From: Ascidiaceihabitans sp047624005
GTDB lineage: Bacteria > Pseudomonadota > Alphaproteobacteria > Rhodobacterales > Rhodobacteraceae
Reading direction: 5' to 3'
DNA length: 7,022 nucleotides
NCBI GenBank assembly: GCA_047624005.1
Contig: JBLHPE010000133.1
Location: 1-7,022 of the forward strand
The notes under the pieces: generated by a model
Databases searched by the model: none
Told to the model about the DNA's origin: nothing
Seen by the model: the letters and a program-made list of their open reading frames with translations, nothing else
Made by a program: the position numbers and the translations under genes
Part shown: in pieces, positions 1-6,052 of the stretch
How positions within the stretch are numbered: the stretch's first letter is position 1
Layout: each line of letters opens with the position of its first letter

Positions 1-775
1 GCAATCCATCCCAGTAATCTTGATTAACCGTGATTGTTTTCGAATTCACAGCACCAAGGTCCGCCTTCAACATGTAGGGCGCAACTTCAGCGATTTTGAA
101 GGTTTTCGCCGCTTCAGGCCAAAGCATCGCATGATCGACAAGACCTGTTTGCAGCATGTTGTAGAAATCGGTCAAACCACCACGCACGCCCGCGGCACCT
201 TTGATCCCTTCAAGGTAGCGAAGGTTCATACCCGCACCGGCCACTTTGCCACCCTCAAGGTCTGAAAGACCCGCGATCGGGTTTTTCGAGAACACCTGAT
301 AGGTGTCCAGCACAACACCCGTCGCAAGGTAGACCTGATTTTGTTTTTTGAATTCGTTCTGCATGGCAGGGAATTCTTTGGCGATCTCATCAACCGCCTG
401 CGCAACAGCGCGTGCATCTGCGGCCACAAACGGGGTGACAGCTGACAATGCCTGTGATGGCAATTTGGATGAATGGAAGATTGTGGTGACGATACCGATG
501 TCGCCCAAGCCCAGTTTGACACCTTCAAGAACGCCTTTTGGCTTTACGATAGAGCCGCCATAGCTTTCTTGCCATTCCATGACGTAGTTGCCGTTGGCTG
601 CCAGCCGTTTATCGACTTCGGGAATGAAAAACGCAGTGAATTCTTTGACCCAAAGTGCGCGTGCGGGGTAGCCGTCAATAACGACGGCCTTGATGGTTTC
701 GGCAGAAAATGCCGGGATGGCTGTCATGGTCGCTAAGGCCGCGCCAATGGCCAATCGTCTTGTCCAGTTTCTCAT
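1..775 (-). CDS. dctP: TRAP transporter periplasmic substrate-binding protein (DctP family), C-terminus cut off by window edge
   Basis: Periplasmic binding component of a tripartite ATP-independent (TRAP) transporter, which captures an organic acid and hands it to the DctQ/DctM membrane subunits for ion-driven uptake. The 258 visible residues start with a Sec signal peptide: basic MRNWTRR, a hydrophobic stretch, and a probable cut after Ala-Phe-Ser-Ala (about residue 25). Family features include GVKLGLGDIGIV (86-97) and the region around NMLQTGLVDHAM (206-217). Family members are usually about 320-370 residues, so roughly a quarter is missing. The ATG at 775 follows a strong AGGGAGG ribosome site five bases upstream. 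The gene lies 37 bp after the OsmC gene and is the last visible gene of the leftward operon; dctQ and dctM probably follow off the edge. The usual substrate-binding Arg in the 'GxKxR' strand appears to be Ala169 here, with an Arg at 176 instead. The ligand is unknown; malonate or a larger precursor acid is inferred from the neighbours. Confidence 0.9.
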   Translation of the reverse strand, partial: MRNWTRRLAIGAALATMTAIPAFSAETIKAVVIDGYPARALWVKEFTAFFIPEVDKRLAANGNYVMEWQESYGGSIVKPKGVLEGVKLGLGDIGIVTTIFHSSKLPSQALSAVTPFVAADARAVAQAVDEIAKEFPAMQNEFKKQNQVYLATGVVLDTYQVFSKNPIAGLSDLEGGKVAGAGMNLRYLEGIKGAAGVRGGLTDFYNMLQTGLVDHAMLWPEAAKTFKIAEVAPYMLKADLGAVNSKTITVNQDYWDGL

Positions 776-812
776 AGTATCCTCCCTAAAGATATCGATG
801 TCTGTTGGTGTG

Positions 813-1268
813 TTAGGCTTTGTGCCAAGTCACGGTTAAGTCCGTGCCAGAATTTTCGTATAGTTTTGCCAAGGGGCAAAATTTCGCGGTTTCAACGCCA
901 ACTTGATCCAGCTCGGACTGGCTCAGTGCACCGTCCGATGTCACGCTAAGGCGAATGGCTTTGAATGGCACTTCGACCTCTTCCATCAGCAAAACACCGC
1001 GGCGATCAAAGTCGATTTCCATCTTGAAATCCATGTGGCCGATGTCGACACCCAATTTGGTAGCACATTTGTGGCCGATGACGTTTGTACAGCCGATCAA
1101 TGCGGAAAACGCGGCCTCAGTAGGTGAGACGCCTTCATTGGTCCCACCCCGCTCAATTGGCTCGTCGATGACGCTGACCAAATCGCGAACGCTCATTTCA
1201 CTGCGCGAATGGCTTGTGCCTTTTCCGCCTAATTTGATCGTCATTATGGATTTTTGTTTGATTGCCAT
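813..1268 (-). CDS. OsmC family protein (thiol-dependent peroxidase fold)
   Basis: A 151-residue protein of the OsmC/Ohr superfamily, cytoplasmic enzymes that reduce organic hydroperoxides with a pair of cysteines. The expected residues are present: Arg40 in the ERGG turn, Glu51, Cys60 in SALIGCTNV and Cys131 in KFCPLAKL. Spacing and total length match OsmC-type proteins. A further Cys68 lies in the helix after Cys60. The ATG at 1268 is chosen because a GAGG sequence sits six bases upstream; a TTG at 1292 would lengthen the protein by eight residues and run into the upstream gene, and lacks a comparable site. It lies 8 bp after the RutE-like gene, so it belongs to the leftward operon. OsmC-like proteins sometimes accompany catabolic genes, where their substrate is not known; detoxifying a reactive intermediate is possible but unproven. 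Confidence 0.85.
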   Translation of the reverse strand: MAIKQKSIMTIKLGGKGTSHSRSEMSVRDLVSVIDEPIERGGTNEGVSPTEAAFSALIGCTNVIGHKCATKLGVDIGHMDFKMEIDFDRRGVLLMEEVEVPFKAIRLSVTSDGALSQSELDQVGVETAKFCPLAKLYENSGTDLTVTWHKA

Positions 1269-1276
1269 TTTGGGCC

Positions 1277-1921
1277 TCACATTATTTCGCAAATGTCGTC
1301 GAATTCAAAACGCGGCAGCTTTTGGAACAAAGCCGTCTCGTCCGCATAACCAATGTTACACAGAAAATTCGATTTCCAACCATTTTCAGAGAAAAACTCT
1401 TCGTCCACCGCAGCGTTTGAAAATCCTGACATTGCCCCGACATCTAATCCCATCGCCCGCGCGGCAATCATGAGGTAGGCACCTTGCAGCGTAGAATTGC
1501 GGTAGGCCGTATCATATGCGTAATCGTCTTTACCTTCAAACATTGGCTTGCGATTGTCGTGTGGAAACAGAAAATCGAGACGTCTCCAATACTCCGGATC
1601 CCAAGCAATGATGGCAGTGACTGGCGCACCCATCATCTTAGGCACGTTCAACGGCTTCATCGACTTGGCAAGCCGATCTTTGGCCTTGGCACTCCGCACA
1701 AATTTAAACCGCGCAGGGCACGTGTTCATGCTGGTCGCACCATTGATGGTGATATCGTAGAGTGTATGCAGCATCTCGTTCGAAACCTGCTTATCGGTCC
1801 AAGCATAGTGCGAACGCGCATCACGCAAGATCAGATCGATTGATGCATCATCAAGCCGTTCTTTGCGTGCACGAAGCGAGCGCACAGCCTCTTGAGCATT
1901 AGTGCGACGCGCATCGGTCAT
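1277..1921 (-). CDS. rutE: RutE-like malonic semialdehyde reductase (FMN-dependent nitroreductase family)
   Basis: Flavin-dependent NAD(P)H oxidoreductase of the nitroreductase family. The closest remembered relative is E. coli RutE, which reduces malonic semialdehyde to 3-hydroxypropionate in pyrimidine breakdown. Shared blocks run the length of the protein: DARSHYAW (34-41), GATSMNTCPARF (61-72), APVTAIIAWD (99-108), LFPH (118-121), YRNSTLQGAYL (140-150), GLDVGAMSGF (148-157 region), KSNFLCNIGYAD (183-194) and LPRFEFDD near the end. At 214 residues it is about 18 longer than RutE at the N-terminus. The start is firm: it is the only Met before the first conserved block, and its ATG overlaps the FAH stop as ATGA, with GAGGCGG just upstream inside the FAH gene. 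The other rut genes are absent, so it probably serves malonic semialdehyde (or a similar short aldehyde or enone) made in the local pathway. The substrate is inferred from similarity and from the matAB neighbours. Confidence 0.85.
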   Translation of the reverse strand: MTDARRTNAQEAVRSLRARKERLDDASIDLILRDARSHYAWTDKQVSNEMLHTLYDITINGATSMNTCPARFKFVRSAKAKDRLAKSMKPLNVPKMMGAPVTAIIAWDPEYWRRLDFLFPHDNRKPMFEGKDDYAYDTAYRNSTLQGAYLMIAARAMGLDVGAMSGFSNAAVDEEFFSENGWKSNFLCNIGYADETALFQKLPRFEFDDICEIM

Positions 1922-2784
1922 TTCAATGCCGCCTCATCAACGATTGGGCTGGAACAAATGCCAATTCCCTCAATTTCGATGTCGACGACTTCGCCCGGGA
2001 TCAACCAACGCGGGTTTGGTTTCTTGGCATGTCCAACACCGGGTGGTGTGCCCAAAGCGATGTGATCACCTGGCTCTAACGTGGTGTACTCGGAAATGAT
2101 CGCAATTGCATGCGCAGCAGACCAAATCATGTTTGCTGTGTTTGAGCTTTGTAGGATTTCATCGCCAACGCGACTTTCAATTTTCAGACCCTTTGCCCCT
2201 TCAGGCACCTCATCAGGAGTCACCACAAACGGGCCAATCGCACCTGTGTTGTCAAAGTTTTTGCCGGGCGTCCATTGGTGCGTTTTGCGCTGGTAGTCCC
2301 GAACAGAACCATCGTTAAAAACGGTGTATCCAAAGATGTGATCGTGGGCATCTTCCTGTGCGATATGACGCCCGCCTTTCCCGATGATAATCATCAGCTC
2401 GGCTTCATAATCCAATTTATCAGAACATGTCGGGCGCACCAAAGGCGCACCGGCCGCCATGATCGAATTGGCACCGCGCATAAACAATGCTGGATAGTCA
2501 GGGATGTCATAGCCGCCTTCTTTGATATGCTCGACATAGTTCAAGCCCAGACAAATAATTGTCCCTGGCCGTTCAATCGGAAGGGATGGGATGACACTGG
2601 CAACGGCAATTCCTGCGCCAAGCTCCGTCAAAGCCGCTGCACGTGATTGCAATTCTGCATCGCCCGCCAACGTTGCCAAGTCCTGCCCTATTTCAGGCAT
2701 TACCTCCGTCAGGTTAAAGGCCTCATCGCCCTTCACCAAATAGACTGATTGGGTTTCCGCAACGTGCCCGACCATTAAACGCAT
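1918..2784 (-). CDS. Fumarylacetoacetate hydrolase (FAH) family protein
   Basis: A 288-residue member of the FAH superfamily, divalent-metal enzymes that cleave C-C bonds of beta-diketo or acylpyruvate-type acids, decarboxylate oxo-acids or isomerise hydroxymuconates. An N-terminal domain of about 65 residues precedes the FAH barrel. Visible active-site elements are CLGLNYVEH (78-86, with a candidate catalytic His86 and Glu85), the metal ligands Glu127 and Glu129 in LDYEAEL, Asp158 in FNDGS, Lys175 in WTPGKNFD, and GTPPGVG (245-251). The length and these motifs fit the bacterial enzymes of aromatic or sugar-acid breakdown; the exact reaction cannot be read from sequence. The ATG at 2784 has GGAGAG four bases upstream. 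It is the first gene of the leftward operon, facing the shared control region, and its stop overlaps the next start. A C-C cleaving step that yields malonate or a C3 oxo-acid for the mat enzymes would fit the context, but this is inference. Confidence 0.9.
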   Translation of the reverse strand: MRLMVGHVAETQSVYLVKGDEAFNLTEVMPEIGQDLATLAGDAELQSRAAALTELGAGIAVASVIPSLPIERPGTIICLGLNYVEHIKEGGYDIPDYPALFMRGANSIMAAGAPLVRPTCSDKLDYEAELMIIIGKGGRHIAQEDAHDHIFGYTVFNDGSVRDYQRKTHQWTPGKNFDNTGAIGPFVVTPDEVPEGAKGLKIESRVGDEILQSSNTANMIWSAAHAIAIISEYTTLEPGDHIALGTPPGVGHAKKPNPRWLIPGEVVDIEIEGIGICSSPIVDEAALK

Positions 2785-2797
2785 GTGACTCTCCGAG

Positions 2798-2824
2798 TTG
2801 ATTTTTTAAAAGTTTGGCGATAAT
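2798..2824 (+). promoter_or_regulatory. Candidate promoter for the rightward (yciI-matA-matB) operon
   Basis: TTGATT (2798-2803) and GATAAT (2819-2824) resemble sigma-70 -35 and -10 boxes, facing the YciI gene. The spacer is only 15 bp, shorter than the usual 16-18, so the match is modest. The predicted transcription start would fall inside or just after the operator-like site at 2824-2834, an arrangement expected for repression. On the other strand TTGACT (2839-2834) could be a -35 box for the leftward operon, but no convincing -10 box was found at the right distance. Confidence 0.3.
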
Positions 2825-2834
2825 CGTAGTACAA
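2824..2834. promoter_or_regulatory. Possible GntR/FadR-type operator in the divergent region
   Basis: TCGTAGTACAA fits the TNGTNNNACNA pattern typical of the FadR subfamily of GntR repressors at all six fixed positions; the half-sites TCGTA and TACAA pair at four of five positions around G2829. It sits directly after the candidate rightward -10 box and touches a TTGACT that could serve the leftward operon, so one repressor could control both arms. Known mat operons in rhizobia are controlled by MatR, a GntR-family protein. No regulator gene is in this window, and a six-base match can occur by chance. Confidence 0.4.
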
Positions 2835-2840
2835 GTCAAA

Positions 2841-2856
2841 TAAAATCGATATTTTA
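2841..2856. repeat. AT-rich perfect inverted repeat in the divergent region
   Basis: TAAAAT and ATTTTA, separated by CGAT, form a perfect 6-bp dyad symmetric about 2848/2849. It lies between the operator-like site and the YciI ribosome site. It could be a second protein-binding site or promoter material, since TAAAAT reads as a fair -10 box on either strand, although no good -35 box is correctly spaced on either side. It is too weak and has no GC stem, so it is not a terminator. AT-rich DNA produces such dyads by chance fairly often. Confidence 0.3.
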
Positions 2857-2880
2857 AATGTTGGGAAACAGGAGAACACA

Positions 2881-3267
2881 ATGCCTGAATGGGACACCTA
2901 TAAAGCGGAAGCGCAAGAACGAGGGTCGCTGGCGTTTGAACTGTTCGTCGTACAGTCAGTACCCGCAAGATCTCCTGAAGACTTGAAAGCAAATTTACCC
3001 GACCATCTCGCTTATCAAGGCAAGTTGGAACGAAATGGCACCTTAGTGTTCGCTGGTCCGATGTCCGATGAAACTGGCACTCAGATGCTAGGTATGGGTT
3101 TGATCATCTACCGCGCGACGTCGTTTGAAGCCGCACGAAAGCTTGCAGAAGACGATCCGATGCATGCTTCGGGTGCGCGCACTTTCACTTTGCGTAAGTG
3201 GATGATCAATGAGGGCAGTTTGACCCTAAATGTCGGTTTGTCGCAACAATCCGTCACGCTGGGGTAA
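2881..3267 (+). CDS. YciI family protein
   Basis: A small cytoplasmic protein of 128 residues with a YCII-related, dimeric ferredoxin-like fold. Features seen: a first strand AFELFVVQSVP (18-28), the conserved His42 in LPDHLAYQGKL, a second strand TLVFAGPMSD (54-63), a GLIIYRATSFEAARKLAEDDP stretch (about 73-93) ending in the conserved Asp-Asp-Pro, and a closing TFTLRKWMIN strand (101-110). The His and Asp are the residues thought to make the putative active site in this family. A relative, TftG, removes HCl from a chlorinated hydroxyquinone, but most members have no known reaction. AGGAG lies six bases before the ATG. It is the first gene of the rightward operon and ends 4 bp before matA, so it is made together with malonyl-CoA decarboxylase. 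An isomerase, lyase or accessory role in the upstream pathway is possible; the sequence does not decide this. Confidence 0.85.
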   Translation: MPEWDTYKAEAQERGSLAFELFVVQSVPARSPEDLKANLPDHLAYQGKLERNGTLVFAGPMSDETGTQMLGMGLIIYRATSFEAARKLAEDDPMHASGARTFTLRKWMINEGSLTLNVGLSQQSVTLG

Positions 3268-3271
3268 CGAC

Positions 3272-4534
3272 ATGGCGCAGGCCAGTTTCCTTGGTGACAT
3301 GCTAACAACCCTGTTTGAGCGGCGCCGTGCGCAGACGCCGATCACCGATGCACGTTCATTGATGCAAATGTGCGAAGCACTGCTTGCCTCAGAGGGCGAG
3401 GTATCGGGAATGTCGTTGGCCACTGCGATTTTGGATCGATACGGCACACTGAATGCGCACGAAAAGTTGGAATTTTTTCAGTTCATCAACTCAGACTTAG
3501 AACTTGATGCGACTTTGCTCCAAACCCTTACGGCACAGTATATCGAAACGACATCGCTCGCAGATTATATTGCAGTTGTGCAAGCGTCTGAACCGCGTCG
3601 CCAAGAATTGTTGCGCCGCATAAATCAATCGCCAGGTGCGACGGCCGCACTCGTTTCAATGCGCGCTGATTTACTGGGGTTTCTTCCAGATCATCCAGAC
3701 CTGCGGCGCACGGATTTGGATTTTGTGCACCTTTTGCGAAGCTGGTTCAATCGTGGGTTTCTTGTGCTGCGCGAAATCAGTTGGGACACACCCGCAAGTG
3801 TCTTAGAAAAAATCGTCGCATACGAAGCGGTTCATGCCATCAACAGTTGGGACGAACTTCGGCTTCGGCTCTATCCGCAAGACCGTCGGTGTTACGCATA
3901 TTTCCACCCGACAATGCCTGATGAACCCTTGATTTTTGTTGAAGTCGCTTTGACTAAATCTGTCCCCCGGTCGATCCATAAATTGCTGACCCAAGATCGT
4001 GTCCAACGTGAAACCTCCGAAACTACTGTTGCTGTTTTCTACTCCATTTCAAACTGTCAGGCAGGGTTGCATGGTATCTCGTTTGGAAACCTGTTGATCA
4101 AACAAGTTGTTGGTGAGCTGAGCCAAGCTTTGCCTCAACTCGACACGTTTGTGACGCTGTCCCCGATTCCCGGATTTAACCGTTGGTGCAAGGCCACGCT
4201 TGCAGACGATGAAATAACGGAAGAAAACGTCCAACCGTTAGCGGCACATTATTTGTTGAACGAACGCAGCAAACGGGGTGGCCCACTGGACCCTGTGGCA
4301 CGTTTCCATTTGGGAAATGGCGCGCAAATCCATGCCGTTCACAGTGATGCAGATCGCACAGAAAAAGGCCAAGCCCAGTCCAGCGGCGCGATGGTCAATT
4401 ACCTATACGATCTTTCCAAAATCGAAAAAAACCACGAAGCCTTTGTACGCGGTGACGGATTTTCGGCGTCAAAAGCCGTGCTCACAGCCGCAAATGCAGC
4501 AAAACCCCTACTGACAACGAAGAATACCCAATGA
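3272..4534 (+). CDS. matA: Malonyl-CoA decarboxylase (MatA/MCD)
   Basis: Catalyses malonyl-CoA to acetyl-CoA plus CO2, the final step of malonate use. The 420-residue protein shows an N-terminal helical domain and a C-terminal acetyltransferase-like catalytic domain. Recognised blocks are FHPTMPDEPLIFVEVAL (211-227), FYSISNCQAGLHGISFG (256-272, with the catalytic Ser, probably Ser260), FVTLSPIPGFNRW (293-305) and DPVARFHLGNGA (340-351, with the catalytic His346), then the closing MVNYLYDL block. The ATG at 3272 is preferred: GGGG lies seven bases upstream and it begins 4 bp after the yciI stop. An in-frame ATG at 3230 would add 14 residues of unlike composition and overlap yciI by 38 bases. 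The stop overlaps the matB start as ATGA, so the two are probably translationally coupled. The length is a little short of some rhizobial homologues but no motif is lost. Confidence 0.95.
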   Translation: MAQASFLGDMLTTLFERRRAQTPITDARSLMQMCEALLASEGEVSGMSLATAILDRYGTLNAHEKLEFFQFINSDLELDATLLQTLTAQYIETTSLADYIAVVQASEPRRQELLRRINQSPGATAALVSMRADLLGFLPDHPDLRRTDLDFVHLLRSWFNRGFLVLREISWDTPASVLEKIVAYEAVHAINSWDELRLRLYPQDRRCYAYFHPTMPDEPLIFVEVALTKSVPRSIHKLLTQDRVQRETSETTVAVFYSISNCQAGLHGISFGNLLIKQVVGELSQALPQLDTFVTLSPIPGFNRWCKATLADDEITEENVQPLAAHYLLNERSKRGGPLDPVARFHLGNGAQIHAVHSDADRTEKGQAQSSGAMVNYLYDLSKIEKNHEAFVRGDGFSASKAVLTAANAAKPLLTTKNTQ

Positions 4535-6033
4535 CCAATCATCTTTACGAAACACTTATCGCCCCCAACTTGGACCGCCAAAGCTGCTTTCTCAGCTGCG
4601 ACGGCGTCGAGATCACATTCGCCCAGTTCAGCAGCCGCTCTGCTCAGATTGCACATGCCTTAACGGCGAATGGGATAACGGCAAATGATCGCGTTATTGT
4701 CCAAGCCGCTAAATCACCCGAAATGGTCATGTTGTACGCAGCAACGATACAAACGGGCGCGGTCTTTTTGCCGCTCAACACCGGCTACACTCAGGACGAA
4801 CTGTCCTATTTTATCAAAGATGCGACACCAAAAATCATCGTCTGCGATCAGAGCGCTGAAATTGATTTGATGCCTCTGGCGGATCATGTCGGTGCACAAC
4901 TTCTGACGTTGAATGCCGATGGTACCGGCACCTTGATGGAGGCAAGCAACGGCCAACCAACACAATTTGAACCCGTACCACGCGGGCCCGATGACCTCGC
5001 TGCATTGCTTTACACATCTGGTACAACTGGTCGTTCAAAAGGCGCGATGCTGACACATCAAAACCTTGCCGCAAATGCACAGGTTCTTGTCGATGCTTGG
5101 CAGATCACCGATGCTGATACACTCATTCACGCCCTCCCAATATTTCATACCCACGGTCTTTTTGTCGCCATAAATACCTCCCTGATCGCGGGTGCAAAGA
5201 TCAACTTCATGCGCAATTTTGAGCTGGATACAATTGCTGATGCTTTGCCACATTCAACGCTCATGATGGGTGTGCCAACCTTTTACACTCGCCTGTTGAC
5301 AGACGCGCGATTAGACAAAGCCATCGTGAAAAACATGCGCTTGTTCATTTCTGGCAGCGCGCCATTGCTCGCTGAAACCCATGATGCGTTTGCCGCACGC
5401 ACAGGGCACCGCATACTCGAACGCTATGGAATGACCGAGACGAACATGAACACGTCCAACCCCTACGCCGGTGACCGGATCGCCGGAACTGTCGGAATGC
5501 CTTTGGACGGAATTGAGGTTCGCTTGACTGATCCAAAAACGGGTGCGGTGCTTCCCAACGTCGAAATCGGGATGATCGAGGTGCGCGGTCCAAATGTCTT
5601 TAAAGGCTATTGGAAAATGCCGGAAAAGACGGCAGAGGAACTGCGCGCTGATGGTTTCTTTATCACTGGCGACCTTGGTCAGTTTAATGATGCTGGATAT
5701 CTGTCCATTGTTGGACGGCAAAAAGATCTAATTATCGCTGGTGGTTACAACGTGTACCCCAAAGAAATCGAAGACGTCCTGAACGATATTGAGGGCATCG
5801 ACGAAAGTGCTGTGTTCGGTGTTCCCCATCCAGATTTTGGCGAGATGATCATTGCGGCAATCATCGCGGAAACAGGCAAGGATATCGACATCGATACCGT
5901 GCAAGGTTTGGTCGCTGAAAAACTGGCGCGTTTCAAACATCCACGCCAATTCAAAATCCTCCCTTCGCTGCCACGAAACACGATGGGGAAGGTCCAAAAG
6001 AATATTTTACGAAAGATCCATTTGAAACCTTAA
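4531..6033 (+). CDS. matB: Malonyl-CoA synthetase (MatB)
   Basis: Acyl-adenylate-forming enzyme that joins malonate to CoA using ATP via a malonyl-AMP intermediate; cytoplasmic. The 500-residue length and all core motifs of the AMP-binding superfamily are present: the phosphate loop YTSGTTGRSKG (161-171), the RYGMTETN adenylate motif (298-305), Asp381 in TGDL, GRQKD (395-399) at the domain hinge, and the catalytic Lys487 in RNTMGKVQK near the C-terminus. MatB-type rather than general acyl-CoA ligase identity is supported by IFHTHGLFVA, MGVPTFYTRLL, SGSAPLLAETH, and NMNTSNPYAGDRIAGTVG right after the TETN motif; that last region holds malonate-binding residues in characterised MatB enzymes. 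It overlaps the matA stop by four bases (ATGA) and supplies matA's substrate. The conserved lysine in this family can be reversibly acetylated in other bacteria, so similar control is possible here. Confidence 0.95.
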   Translation: MTNHLYETLIAPNLDRQSCFLSCDGVEITFAQFSSRSAQIAHALTANGITANDRVIVQAAKSPEMVMLYAATIQTGAVFLPLNTGYTQDELSYFIKDATPKIIVCDQSAEIDLMPLADHVGAQLLTLNADGTGTLMEASNGQPTQFEPVPRGPDDLAALLYTSGTTGRSKGAMLTHQNLAANAQVLVDAWQITDADTLIHALPIFHTHGLFVAINTSLIAGAKINFMRNFELDTIADALPHSTLMMGVPTFYTRLLTDARLDKAIVKNMRLFISGSAPLLAETHDAFAARTGHRILERYGMTETNMNTSNPYAGDRIAGTVGMPLDGIEVRLTDPKTGAVLPNVEIGMIEVRGPNVFKGYWKMPEKTAEELRADGFFITGDLGQFNDAGYLSIVGRQKDLIIAGGYNVYPKEIEDVLNDIEGIDESAVFGVPHPDFGEMIIAAIIAETGKDIDIDTVQGLVAEKLARFKHPRQFKILPSLPRNTMGKVQKNILRKIHLKP

Positions 6034-6052
6034 CCGACGAAAAGAGAAAATT

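Noticed and set aside
20..736. Plus-strand open frames opposite the TRAP binding protein gene
   Set aside because: They are antisense to a clear signal-peptide-bearing TRAP protein and show no recognisable domain or ribosome site.
776..812. GATATC / ATCGAT palindromes between the OsmC and TRAP genes as a terminator or operator
   Set aside because: They are short overlapping 6-mers with no GC-rich stem or T-run; the 37-bp gap mainly holds the dctP ribosome site.
1269..1292. TTG start at 1292 (or GTG at 1280) for the OsmC gene
   Set aside because: Both overlap the upstream stop and lack the well-placed GAGG that precedes the ATG at 1268.
955..1473. 172-residue plus-strand open frame opposite the OsmC and RutE-like genes
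   Set aside because: It runs antisense across two conserved genes and their junction; its composition is shadow-like with no motif.
2723..2992. 89-residue minus-strand open frame spanning the divergent region
   Set aside because: It overlaps the starts of two well-supported genes and the AT-rich promoter region, and its residues resemble no family I know.
3230..3271. Upstream in-frame ATG for matA at 3230
   Set aside because: It would overlap yciI by 38 bases, adds 14 residues not typical of the family, and the ATG at 3272 has a G-rich ribosome site and natural 4-bp spacing.
5311..5721. 136-residue minus-strand open frame inside matB
   Set aside because: It is antisense to the RYGMTETN and TGDL core of MatB and has no domain signature.
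6034..6052. Possible terminator after matB
   Set aside because: Only 19 bp with no stem-loop; read-through into the MBL gene is more likely.
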